Source: DYKG01 sp964596185 (GTDB lineage Bacteria; Muiribacteriota; Ozemobacteria; Ozemobacterales; Ozemobacteraceae). From it: a stretch of 64,000 nt of DNA. Below, one piece after another: positions 1-9,678 of this stretch. The notes beneath the pieces were generated by a model. It did no database searches. It saw nothing but the letters and a program-made list of their open reading frames with translations, and was not told where the DNA came from. The first letter of the stretch is position 1, and every line of letters begins with the position of its first letter. The position numbers and the translations under genes were made by a program. Location of the stretch: the NCBI GenBank assembly GCA_964596185.1, contig CAZQUE010000009.1, forward strand, positions 28,976 to 92,975. Direction: 5' to 3'.

Positions 1-522
1 CTGAAACAGAATACTCCGCTGCATCAGGCTATCGAGCATCGAAATGCCAGTGCCGCCGAGATTCTCCTGGATCTGGGCGCAAATGCCCGCGTGTTGAATG
101 CAAATCGACAGACACCGCTTTCTCTGGCAAACCAGGCTCTGCAGGCCGTTAAGAGAATGCCGAGAAACCTATCGTTAAATGGTTTGCGAGAAGAGATGGA
201 AGCTTGCCGTCCCTGGGAAAAGCTTATCCTTCGTCTGGAAAAAATGAGCCAGGTTGCCGAAGTGGAGCTGCCCTGCGATGCAACGTTACCGGCATTGGCA
301 GGTGGGACTTCCGGGTCAGGTGCTTCTGTGTATGGTTCAGGGGGCGAATCTTCGTCTGAGCGGGAAAAATTGTGTCCGACCTGCGGTGGGAGCGGCAACT
401 GTCAGAGTTGTTATGGTGGCGGAGAAGTTACCGATTTTGCCACCATGAAGAGAGTCAAATGCCGGCAATGTCGAGGCACCGGCCGCTGTCAGACTTGTGG
501 TGGCAAGGGTCGCATCAGGTAA
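1..522 (+). CDS. ankyrin-repeat protein with DnaJ-type zinc finger (5' truncated by window edge)
   Basis: The reading frame is open from base 1, so the start lies outside the window; the GTG at 91 is internal. The visible part starts with one and a half ankyrin repeats (TPLHQAIEHRNASAAEILLD, then GANARVLNANRQTPLSLA). A basic helical linker, a Ser/Gly-rich stretch and a C-terminal cysteine-rich domain follow, with four CxxC pairs of the DnaJ central-domain type (CPTCGGSGNC, CQSCYGGGEV, CRQCRGTGRC, CQTCGGKG). Ankyrin repeats bind proteins, and DnaJ-type fingers bind zinc and often unfolded protein, so a protein-binding role is likely, but no J domain or catalytic domain is visible. It converges on the next gene with a 42-base gap and no clear terminator. 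Confidence 0.75.
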   Translation: MKQNTPLHQAIEHRNASAAEILLDLGANARVLNANRQTPLSLANQALQAVKRMPRNLSLNGLREEMEACRPWEKLILRLEKMSQVAEVELPCDATLPALAGGTSGSGASVYGSGGESSSEREKLCPTCGGSGNCQSCYGGGEVTDFATMKRVKCRQCRGTGRCQTCGGKGRIR

Positions 523-564
523 AGTCTTGCAACAAGGCTCGACGTCGCCCCTGATTCAGTTCAT

Positions 565-1041
565 TCATTCAAGAAATCGATGAACGTAGGCGATGATTCC
601 TGTATTCAGCAGTGTCTGCGGCGAGATTTCCCATGATTCACCGTCATTAACAGTGATCAGGGTATTCCCGCTTCCCAGAGAAAAAATCGGTGAGAGAAGC
701 GTTTTAGCTGGAACCTTCTTTATTCTTGAAATTTCCATGCGCCATTTCCCATTGGAGCCGGGCGGAAGATTTCCCCAGCCTGAGGAAGGCAAACCAAGGT
801 TGAGGCGAAAGGCAAGGCCGGAATTTCCTTTGAAGATATTGCGCACCCATTCTTCCGGCACGGGGAATCCTGACATTTCCCTTCCGACAGATGGCGTAAA
901 CATTTGGAATCCCAGGGATTCCAGCTGACCTTTCACTTCGTCGAACGCCCGAGTCAAATGCGACTCAACAACACTGGAACCAAGGCTATCAATATCCTGC
1001 TTTTTTTGGGCGTCTTGAGGTTCATACTTTTTCTGATTCAA
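565..1041 (-). CDS. hypothetical protein, 158 aa
   Basis: I do not recognise this protein. It is soluble, with no signal peptide or membrane segment. The N-terminus is charged and probably disordered (about residues 1-25). An alpha-helical stretch follows, then a beta-rich half containing PVPEEWVRNIFKG and GLPSSGWGNLPPG. The start is a TTG, chosen because an AGGA lies about 8 bases upstream and a plausible promoter sits at 1085-1112. It is divergent from the kinase gene at 1226. Confidence 0.6.
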   Translation of the reverse strand: MNQKKYEPQDAQKKQDIDSLGSSVVESHLTRAFDEVKGQLESLGFQMFTPSVGREMSGFPVPEEWVRNIFKGNSGLAFRLNLGLPSSGWGNLPPGSNGKWRMEISRIKKVPAKTLLSPIFSLGSGNTLITVNDGESWEISPQTLLNTGIIAYVHRFLE

Positions 1042-1084
1042 AATTTTTTCCTCACCATAACTTCAAGCCTCATTTAATAACCAA

Positions 1085-1112
1085 CTTATATTAAACGCCA
1101 AGGCAAAATCAA
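1085..1112 (-). promoter_or_regulatory. candidate sigma70-type promoter for the 565-1041 gene
   Basis: On the minus strand TTGATT (-35) and TATAAG (-10) are separated by 16 bases in an AT-rich divergent intergenic region. Confidence 0.4.
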
Positions 1113-1128
1113 CTCAGTATTAGCAAGT

Positions 1129-1156
1129 TTGTTAGATTTCGTTTTTGTTTTATACT
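1129..1156 (+). promoter_or_regulatory. candidate sigma70-type promoter for the kinase gene
   Basis: TTGTTA (-35) and TATACT (-10) are spaced by 16 bases, about 70 bases upstream of the ATG at 1226. It is divergent from the promoter at 1085-1112. Confidence 0.45.
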
Positions 1157-1225
1157 TTTTCAAAACCTAAATCGTAAAATTAGATTGTTATGCAGTACAA
1201 TCTCAAAAATACATTTGGAGAATAT

Positions 1226-1735
1226 ATGAAAGCGGAATTGTCTCCTGTGCTTTATATTTTTTCAGGCTTGCCGGCTTCGGGTAAAACTACACTTGGGAAA
1301 ATGCTTGCAGGTCATTTAAACGCAGCCTACCTGCGCATTGATACGGTTGAACAGGGCCTGCGCGACCTTTGTAACTTCAAGGTAGAAGGTGAGGGTTACC
1401 GGTTGAGTTATCGTATTGCCAAAGACAATCTTGAGCTTGGAACCAGTGTCGTAGCTGATTCATGCAATACCATTTCTCTTACCCGAAAAGAGTGGGAGGA
1501 AACAGCCCTGACAGCCAATGCCAGGTTTGTAAACATTGAAATCTCCTGTTCAGATAAACATGAACATCGGGCCAGAGTTGAAGGTCGCGCAAATAACATT
1601 GAGAACCTGAAGCTGCCAACTTGGGAGAAAGTTGAAAACCGTCATTATGAACAATGGCATGGAAAGGTTTTAAAAATTGACACCGCCGGCCAGACGCCAG
1701 CAGAATCATTTGAAGCTCTCCTGAGGAGTTTATAG
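1226..1735 (+). CDS. AAA_33-type P-loop kinase, 169 aa
   Basis: Small P-loop NTPase with a Walker A motif near the N-terminus (GLPASGKTT). A kinase-like RIDTVEQ strand follows, then VVADSCN and a helical lid region rich in Arg (RARVEGR). This is the layout of the AAA_33/zeta-toxin/chloramphenicol-phosphotransferase group, which phosphorylate small molecules or nucleic-acid ends; the substrate cannot be told. The ATG at 1226 is preferred over an in-frame ATG at 1190 because GGAG lies 5 bases upstream and the P-loop then falls at its usual distance from the N-terminus. It is the last gene before the CRISPR locus and could be unrelated to it. Confidence 0.75.
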   Translation: MKAELSPVLYIFSGLPASGKTTLGKMLAGHLNAAYLRIDTVEQGLRDLCNFKVEGEGYRLSYRIAKDNLELGTSVVADSCNTISLTRKEWEETALTANARFVNIEISCSDKHEHRARVEGRANNIENLKLPTWEKVENRHYEQWHGKVLKIDTAGQTPAESFEALLRSL

Positions 1736-1752
1736 GGTATTACCTGCTTCCA

Positions 1753-1829
1753 GTCGGGGCGACAACCACAGAATTAGGCAATTATAAATTGCAGACAATT
1801 TCAATCCACGCGCCCGCGCGGGGCGCGAC
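1753..1829 (-). repeat. relic of a type I-C CRISPR array: one repeat, one 34-nt spacer, one decayed terminal repeat
   Basis: Bases 1798-1829 read on the minus strand are a 32-nt type I-C repeat (GTCGCGCCCC at the 5' end, GCGTGGATTGAAAT at the 3' end). This family is known with GTCGCRCCCC...GTGGATTGAAAC. Exactly 34 bases further (spacer 1764-1797, a normal I-C spacer length), GTCGCCCCGAC at 1763-1753 matches the 5' end of the same repeat with a 2-base deletion and then decays. No I-C cas genes (cas5c, cas8c, cas7c, cas4) occur in the window. On the other side only 9 bases separate it from the last type I-F repeat. Confidence 0.7.
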
Positions 1830-2706
1830 CTGCGCGCCTGCACAAGCTGCCTGTGCGGCAGTTTACCATACACCTTTACCCCGCCAGATTCCGGCTACTT
1901 TCTAAGCTGCCTGTGCGGCAGTTTACGTGTTGCCGGGCCTCTTTTCCCGTGGCCTTTGTTTCTAAGCTGCCTGTGCGGCAGTTTACATTTAACCGCGCGG
2001 CCAGATCTCCAGGCATAATTTCTAAGCTGCCTGTGCGGCAGTTTACATAGATTGCCCGGTGCTGTGCTGTAATTGCAATTTCTAAGCTGCCTGTGCGGCA
2101 GTTTACTAACCCCTTCGGGGTTGTCAGCCGTCATAATTTTTCTAAGCTGCCTGTGCGGCAGTTTACACGAATGCGAATCGATGGGCGGCGAATTTAAATT
2201 TCTAAGCTGCCTGTGCGGCAGTTTACTAAACTTGGTGCTATTCGTGAGTTTGCCGCCTTTTCTAAGCTGCCTGTGCGGCAGTTTACTTTTGTCGGGCTTT
2301 TTTGTTCCTGGGAGATCTTTTCTAAGCTGCCTGTGCGGCAGTTTACTTGAAGCTCCCGCTTTCAGCAAAATGATGAACTTTCTAAGCTGCCTGTGCGGCA
2401 GTTTACGGATACAAGACCGGTAGGTTCTTTATTCCACATTTCTAAGCTGCCTGTGCGGCAGTTTACATGAACAATTAACTTTTTTTGGTACCGAGAGTTT
2501 TCTAAGCTGCCTGTGCGGCAGTTTACGTGCTACCATTGAAGAAATTAATACTTACATTTTTCTAAGCTGCCTGTGCGGCAGTTTACATGGGCCACCGTTT
2601 AAAATTCTCGATGCTTCTTTTCTAAGCTGCCTGTGCGGCAGTTTACAAAAAGGGCAAGATCAAGCCCGAGGCAAAGTGTTTCTAAGCTGCCTGTGCGGCA
2701 GTTTAC

Positions 2707-2798
2707 GTTAATCGCAGCAGCAGCCGATTCGGGCTGATTTTCTAAGCTGCCTGTGCGGCAGTTTACGTTAATCGCAGCAGCAGCCGATTCGGGCTGAT
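2707..2798 (-). repeat. tandem duplicated spacer
   Basis: The spacers at 2707-2738 and 2767-2798 are identical over all 32 bases, with one repeat between them. This is most likely a one-unit duplication by repeat recombination or replication slippage. Confidence 0.95.
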
Positions 2799-5700
2799 TT
2801 TCTAAGCTGCCTGTGCGGCAGTTTACGTTGGTCGTCCAGGCGACTGTTAAATGATATTTTTCTAAGCTGCCTGTGCGGCAGTTTACAATCCCAAGCGTCC
2901 CAGTAAAGCTCATTATCGTTTCTAAGCTGCCTGTGCGGCAGTTTACGATTTGCCCTGATTGCGGGGGCGTGCTTTTCATTTCTAAGCTGCCTGTGCGGCA
3001 GTTTACTCGGCTTGTTCCTTTCTACTGGTGCCGGTGCATTTCTAAGCTGCCTGTGCGGCAGTTTACATTAGCATCAACCCGGTTAATCCCGACCTCATTT
3101 TCTAAGCTGCCTGTGCGGCAGTTTACCACGCGAAAAGATACTTGTTTATAAGTGCTACTTTCTAAGCTGCCTGTGCGGCAGTTTACTTCTGGTCTTTTTG
3201 AAAAAAGCTTTTGTTTTTTTTCTAAGCTGCCTGTGCGGCAGTTTACTGAGCTGGAAGTATTGTTTCTTGCGCTCGACATTTCTAAGCTGCCTGTGCGGCA
3301 GTTTACGACTGGTCGGGGGGGCTGGCTACATTCGCAAATTTCTAAGCTGCCTGTGCGGCAGTTTACTGATCTTGTCACGCAACTGCCACTCTTCCCATTT
3401 TCTAAGCTGCCTGTGCGGCAGTTTACAAGCAAAAACTGTTGGCACGTTCAATATAAAATTTCTAAGCTGCCTGTGCGGCAGTTTACTGTGCGCAAGTGAA
3501 CCTTCATGTGCGCCAGGTTTTCTAAGCTGCCTGTGCGGCAGTTTACATCATCCGTGTTCTTTTCCAGAATTTGTTCAATTTCTAAGCTGCCTGTGCGGCA
3601 GTTTACTTTATCACCTGCCTTCTCCAAGGTTTCCTAAATTTCTAAGCTGCCTGTGCGGCAGTTTACTAGAATGGGGTTTTAAAATGATTAAATCTTCTTT
3701 TCTAAGCTGCCTGTGCGGCAGTTTACAATCCAGATCCAGAAAAAGAAGATTTTTCCCAGTTTCTAAGCTGCCTGTGCGGCAGTTTACTGCGCTGCAGGCT
3801 GACTCTGCGCTGTCTGCATTTTCTAAGCTGCCTGTGCGGCAGTTTACAGCGCACTATTGCAGCAATTGTAACGACCAAATTTCTAAGCTGCCTGTGCGGC
3901 AGTTTACTGGAGCCGTATCGGCGTCGCCAGAGCCTTTGATTTCTAAGCTGCCTGTGCGGCAGTTTACGCATCGTGTTCTCCTCGTTTTTTTATTTGGCCT
4001 TTCTAAGCTGCCTGTGCGGCAGTTTACCAGAATGGAGCCATCATCGCCCATCCACTGCATTTCTAAGCTGCCTGTGCGGCAGTTTACAAAGCAAAGATCA
4101 CGAGTTCTCAGAATTTCGTTTTCTAAGCTGCCTGTGCGGCAGTTTACAAAAGTTTCAAAAACTCAACCCACTTTGCCTCGTTTCTAAGCTGCCTGTGCGG
4201 CAGTTTACTCGTTGATCGCTGGTCGAACGCCTTTGTAAAATTTCTAAGCTGCCTGTGCGGCAGTTTACTCTACTGATCAAGCTTCTTTGAATTACTGGCA
4301 TTTCTAAGCTGCCTGTGCGGCAGTTTACCTCTTTGTTCCACAGGTATTCAGCTTTGGACTTTTCTAAGCTGCCTGTGCGGCAGTTTACGCAATTTTTGAT
4401 CATAATGAAATTTACCCAGATTTCTAAGCTGCCTGTGCGGCAGTTTACAGTTACATTCGCAGGATCGCGCGGATCGACAATTTCTAAGCTGCCTGTGCGG
4501 CAGTTTACGATGACATCAGGTATTTTACGACCATTGGTTTTTTCTAAGCTGCCTGTGCGGCAGTTTACTTATCAAGACGGTAAACTTGTTGGGTTTACCG
4601 GTTTCTAAGCTGCCTGTGCGGCAGTTTACTTCAGTGCAGGAATCAACGCCCCTGTTATGGCTTTCTAAGCTGCCTGTGCGGCAGTTTACATCGCAGCACT
4701 TGAAAAACATCTGACCGGGCTTTTCTAAGCTGCCTGTGCGGCAGTTTACCTCTAATCCAGCCTTAACCTAACAAACCGTTATTTCTAAGCTGCCTGTGCG
4801 GCAGTTTACAAAAGGTCGAGCCTGCAATCGCAGGACAGGGTTTTCTAAGCTGCCTGTGCGGCAGTTTACTGTGTTATAGCTGTCTTCGACTTCGTCGTAA
4901 ATTTCTAAGCTGCCTGTGCGGCAGTTTACCACACCCGTTTACCGGCGGTTCAGGTGGTTCTTTTCTAAGCTGCCTGTGCGGCAGTTTACAAGAAAAAGGC
5001 CGTTAACCTGTTAAAGTTATCTTTCTAAGCTGCCTGTGCGGCAGTTTACTACTCATCCATAATCGGCGTTCGTATTGTGGTTTTCTAAGCTGCCTGTGCG
5101 GCAGTTTACTTACATAGACCTGGTATTATTTTGTATGGTCATTTCTAAGCTGCCTGTGCGGCAGTTTACAAGGAATGGGGTCTTGAGCAACCGAAAAACA
5201 ATTTCTAAGCTGCCTGTGCGGCAGTTTACAATTAACACGCCATACTCTTTTTTAAGCAGTTTTTCTAAGCTGCCTGTGCGGCAGTTTACTCAATGAACGT
5301 GACGTTGTGGTGGAAAACACGTTTCTAAGCTGCCTGTGCGGCAGTTTACAAATCTTGCATACCGGAGGGGAAAACAACATTTTTCTAAGCTGCCTGTGCG
5401 GCAGTTTACTTGTTCATTCGGCGCTCTCGACTTTCTTTGCTTTTCTAAGCTGCCTGTGCGGCAGTTTACTTTTAACCTGGCTCGGATTATAAATTAATTT
5501 TTTTCTAAGCTGCCTGTGCGGCAGTTTACAGTCTGCTTTTTTCTTTTCGAAACTCTTTACGTTTCTAAGCTGCCTGTGCGGCAGTTTACAAAATACAGTC
5601 CTGGTGCAGGTTACAATGAAGCTTTCTAAGCTGCCTGTGCGGCAGTTTACTAAACAATCCGGGGTTGATACTAGCAGGCGTGTTTCTAAGCTGCCTGTGC

Positions 5701-6370
5701 GGCAGTTTACCCTGGTGCGGGTCACAAGGGAACAGTAGAATATTTCTAAGCTGCCTGTGCGGCAGTTTACTCAGGATTCTAACACCCAACTTTCAAAACT
5801 GTTTTCTAAGCTGCCTGTGCGGCAGTTTACAAAACTAATACACAGCGCAAAGCGGGAGAATATTTCTAAGCTGCCTGTGCGGCAGTTTACCGCGATAATC
5901 CTCGCGGCCACACCTTCATCATTTTCTAAGCTGCCTGTGCGGCAGTTTACCCGAGATTTGTCCTGGCAGCAGAAGAAGACGTTTTCTAAGCTGCCTGTGC
6001 GGCAGTTTACCTTTATTGGGGCACTCGTGAGGCTCCCATCAATTTCTAAGCTGCCTGTGCGGCAGTTTACCGGTTGTAGACTTTTTCCGAGACGAAGCAA
6101 CCTTTCTAAGCTGCCTGTGCGGCAGTTTACACCTTCTGCAAGAGCAACGCCCCACCCTTGTTTTTCTAAGCTGCCTGTGCGGCAGTTTACAATGAGAATC
6201 CATGAGTTAAACATGATTGATATTTCTAAGCTGCCTGTGCGGCAGTTTACTCGGAGTGACTGCCCAGACGTTTTTTGCAACTTTTCTAAGCTGCCTGTGC
6301 GGCAGTTTACTGGTGTTAACTTGTCGTATGACTCCGTTGGCTTTTCTAAGCTGCCTGTGCGGCAGTTTAC

Positions 6371-6743
6371 TTTTTGTTTTTAGCTTGAATTAAAACTTTG
6401 GATTTCTAAGCTGCCTGTGCGGCAGTTTACCGAATAAAAGCACCACGCAGCTTGAGGATTTGTTTCTAAGCTGCCTGTGCGGCAGTTTACGGCGAGTGGG
6501 TTGAGTTCGAGGTTGATGAGAAGTTTCTAAGCTGCCTGTGCGGCAGTTTACTTTCCCTAGTTACCTGGCCGCATTGATTACATTTTCTAAGCTGCCTGTG
6601 CGGCAGTTTACTTTTTGTTTTTAGCTTGAATTAAAACNNNNNNNNNNNNNNNNNNNNNNNNNNNNNNNNNNNNNNNNNNNNNNNNNNNNNNNNNNNNNNN
6701 NNNNNNNNNNNNNNNNNNNNNNNNNNNNNNNNNNNNNTTTGGA
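6371..6743 (-). repeat. spacer repeated on both sides of the assembly gap
   Basis: The 32-base spacer at 6371-6402 starts again at 6612. It is interrupted after its 26th base by the N block, and its last six bases (TTTGGA) appear at 6738-6743 just before the next repeat. Three other spacers lie between the two copies. Confidence 0.9.
6638..6737. other. assembly gap of 100 N
   Basis: Exactly 100 N, the usual placeholder for a gap of unknown length, inside a spacer. The real distance, and hence the real number of spacers, is not known. Confidence 0.99.
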
Positions 6744-8091
6744 TTTCTAAGCTGCCTGTGCGGCAGTTTACCTAATACCATTTCAACTTTTCGACATAAT
6801 GAATTTCTAAGCTGCCTGTGCGGCAGTTTACGTGTCTTCTATTGCGCTTAATGGCTTGAATCTTTTCTAAGCTGCCTGTGCGGCAGTTTACTGCAGCTTT
6901 TTGCCTGCTTCGACGTGATTCAGTTTCTAAGCTGCCTGTGCGGCAGTTTACGGAGCTTTAGAGCAGAATACGACACTTTTGAGTTTCTAAGCTGCCTGTG
7001 CGGCAGTTTACAAAGTTATCGCGGTCGGCTTTGCTTGTAAATCTTTCTAAGCTGCCTGTGCGGCAGTTTACAATGTCGTGTATTATCCTGGTCGTGACAA
7101 GTATTTCTAAGCTGCCTGTGCGGCAGTTTACTTCTAACTCTTCAAGTTTTTCCTGCAGTTCTTTTTCTAAGCTGCCTGTGCGGCAGTTTACGATATCGAC
7201 TTCGACGCCGGTTGCTTCGTCTCTTTCTAAGCTGCCTGTGCGGCAGTTTACTAATAGAGACGGGACTTGAAAATAAAAATGGATTTCTAAGCTGCCTGTG
7301 CGGCAGTTTACCCACAGTGTGAGAATCACACAAGGTTCCTCGGTTTCTAAGCTGCCTGTGCGGCAGTTTACCAACCTGCCCCGAGTAGCTTCGAGACGTT
7401 TTTTTTCTAAGCTGCCTGTGCGGCAGTTTACGTATAGGCAATTCTCGCCTATTTTCTGCAAATTTTCTAAGCTGCCTGTGCGGCAGTTTACGTCAGGCTT
7501 ATTTCTTGCGGCGTAAATCCAGATTTCTAAGCTGCCTGTGCGGCAGTTTACAGCCGTCGTCGAAGAGATAAAAGAAACTCATATTTCTAAGCTGCCTGTG
7601 CGGCAGTTTACCAGAGTTAATCAGGTAGCAAGCGTAAAATTCATTTCTAAGCTGCCTGTGCGGCAGTTTACTGGCGGCAGACTCGAAATAATGATTGACC
7701 GATTTTCTAAGCTGCCTGTGCGGCAGTTTACGCCGCGCCATTACACAGCACTTCGGTGAAAACTTTCTAAGCTGCCTGTGCGGCAGTTTACATATTCTTT
7801 CTCGGTTTCGCCGCCGATAAATATTTCTAAGCTGCCTGTGCGGCAGTTTACCTCAATGCACATGAGCGACCGAAATAATCGCTTTTCTAAGCTGCCTGTG
7901 CGGCAGTTTACGTATCGGTTTCCCGCTTGGCGTTTTTTCAATTTTTCTAAGCTGCCTGTGCGGCAGTTTACATTAGAAAGGATTTTGGACAATGCCAAAA
8001 AAATTTCTAAGCTGCCTGTGCGGCAGTTTACATCTTTGCAGCTCTGGCCTGTTCAGCTTTCACTTTCTAAGCTGCCTGTGCGGCAGTTTAC

Positions 8092-8123
8092 ACCAGGACT
8101 CGAACCTGGAACACCTTCGGGCT
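8092..8123 (-). other. CRISPR spacer carrying a complete tRNA T-arm
   Basis: Read on the minus strand this spacer contains CCAGG-TTCGAGT-CCTGG, a perfect 5-bp T-stem with a canonical 7-base T-loop, preceded by variable-loop-like sequence. It therefore matches the 3' half of a tRNA gene. It is not the T-arm of the tRNA-Ser in this window. Confidence 0.8.
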
Positions 8124-9112
8124 TTTCTAAGCTGCCTGTGCGGCAGTTTACGATAATTTCCGAGTAGTGCTTGCCTTTCTCTTTTTTCTAAGCTGCCTGT
8201 GCGGCAGTTTACATAGCGCGACGCAAATGACTGTTTACAATTCATTTCTAAGCTGCCTGTGCGGCAGTTTACTTACTTTTTGTTTGTTCATGCGCCTTTG
8301 GTCATTTCTAAGCTGCCTGTGCGGCAGTTTACAATCGCTTGACTATATGGGCACAAGATACGAATTTCTAAGCTGCCTGTGCGGCAGTTTACGCAGAAAT
8401 TGCAAAAGCGCCCGAACTGATACCTTTCTAAGCTGCCTGTGCGGCAGTTTACGATTGCCACAACAAAACACGGTCAAGCCGTGGTTTCTAAGCTGCCTGT
8501 GCGGCAGTTTACATCAGCATAAGTTTCGGCGCGTTCTCTAATGCTTTCTAAGCTGCCTGTGCGGCAGTTTACTGGCAGTAAATACATCTTCGGCGGCTGG
8601 CTGTTTTCTAAGCTGCCTGTGCGGCAGTTTACGCAGGCAGTGTTAGAGCTGCCGGGAAAATGAATTTCTAAGCTGCCTGTGCGGCAGTTTACACCTCCAA
8701 AAGCGTATCTTTTTCGGGACAAGATTTCTAAGCTGCCTGTGCGGCAGTTTACAAAATGTCAGCCCCAGTGCATTCAAGATCCCATTTCTAAGCTGCCTGT
8801 GCGGCAGTTTACGGTACCCAGAAGTTTCCTTGGATGATTTTTGTTTTCTAAGCTGCCTGTGCGGCAGTTTACGCTGCGGGCCGTAATCGGCGGCGACGCA
8901 TTCTTTTCTAAGCTGCCTGTGCGGCAGTTTACGAAGGAGTTCGTCAGCAGGTTCTTGCCGATCATTTCTAAGCTGCCTGTGCGGCAGTTTACCTTAGAGC
9001 GTGACAGGGCTGCGAGGCTGGCGTTTTCTAAGCTGCCTGTGCGGCAGTTTACTTCTATCAGCAGACCTCTGGCCTGCAGTGGATTTTCTAAGCTGCCTGT
9101 GCGGCAGTTTAC

Positions 9113-9260
9113 CGGAACTCATTTCCTTCAAAGGCGAGAACAAAACGTGCTTAAAGCTATTTCTTAAGAAAAAAACATCAAATTATGGATAGATGCCAAA
9201 GCCATCATTATAAGCCGATCTTGGAAATCGCCCCAAAAAGATGGTAAAAAAATATCAAGA
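9113..9260 (-). promoter_or_regulatory. CRISPR leader with candidate pre-crRNA promoter
   Basis: AT-rich non-coding stretch between the first (leader-proximal) repeat and the hicB stop codon. On the minus strand TTGGGG (9236-9231) and TATAAT (9212-9207) are spaced by 18 bases. This would start transcription near 9200, about 90 bases before the first repeat. Position and orientation fit a leader; the promoter is inference from the hexamers. Confidence 0.6.
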
Positions 9261-9668
9261 CTAGTCCTGAGTTCTCTTTTTGTAAATGCCGATCAAGGCA
9301 TCTTGCAAAACCTTTGAAAAATTAATGTGATTTGCCATGGCAAAAGTATTTAACCAGGCAGGTATAGTTAAATTTTTCCTGACAGCTTTGTTGCCAAACT
9401 TTTCCATATATGAATCCATATCAAGTACCAACATGCTTACAAAACCGCCATTATCAGGTTTGATATCCTTAATATTGCTTGCTTTTGGAACAGGTTTGCC
9501 GTCTTCCAAATCCGTTAAAACCCAACCAGAGGCAGCATCCACTCCCATTTCCTGTGCTTCTGCAAAAGTTGCACCTTCGCTAACACAACCTGGCAAATCC
9601 GGAACTTCAACAACGAAGCCTTCCCCAGCTTCAAACGGGTAAAAAATGGCAGGATAGGTTAACTTCAT
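9261..9668 (-). CDS. hicB: HicB-family antitoxin, 135 aa
   Basis: The N-terminal half has the HicB partial RNase-H-like fold (MKLTYPAIFYPFEAGEGFVV, EVPDLPGCVSEGATFAEAQE). The C-terminal half (NLTIPAWLNTFAMANHINFS) looks like the ribbon-helix-helix or HTH DNA-binding part. HicB binds and neutralises HicA and, with it, represses the operon. The gene starts 10 bases after the hicA stop, so the order is toxin first, as is common for hicAB. The next element downstream is the CRISPR leader. Length is normal for a two-domain HicB. Confidence 0.88.
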   Translation of the reverse strand: MKLTYPAIFYPFEAGEGFVVEVPDLPGCVSEGATFAEAQEMGVDAASGWVLTDLEDGKPVPKASNIKDIKPDNGGFVSMLVLDMDSYMEKFGNKAVRKNLTIPAWLNTFAMANHINFSKVLQDALIGIYKKRTQD

Positions 9669-9678
9669 AAAACCTCCA

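Larger units (their letters stand above)
1839..9112 (-). CRISPR. type I-F CRISPR array, 120 visible repeats
   Basis: A 28-bp repeat (minus strand: GTAAACTGCCGCACAGGCAG followed by CTTAGAAA) recurs every 60 bases. It is the type I-F repeat with the palindromic CTGCC...GGCAG stem cut by Cas6f. I count 80 repeats left of the N block and 40 right of it, with 118 complete spacers: 112 of 32 nt and six of 33 nt (before the repeats starting at 3760, 4181, 4602, 5623, 6524 and 8185). The repeats I read are identical except the one at 1839-1866. Its last bases on the minus strand are changed at four positions, marking it as the leader-distal end. Transcription is therefore on the minus strand from the cas side. 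The open frames inside are artefacts of the 60-base period. Confidence 0.98.

Noticed and set aside
1085..1156. Possible small RNA in the divergent region before the kinase
   Set aside because: Only promoter-like hexamers are visible; no hairpin or conserved element.
1853..9192. Many open frames of 60-330 residues with repeated KLPVRQFT, VNCRTGSLE, FLSCLCGSL or KLPHRQLR motifs
   Set aside because: The 60-base CRISPR period is a multiple of three and the repeat has no stop in several frames, so these are translations of the array, not genes.
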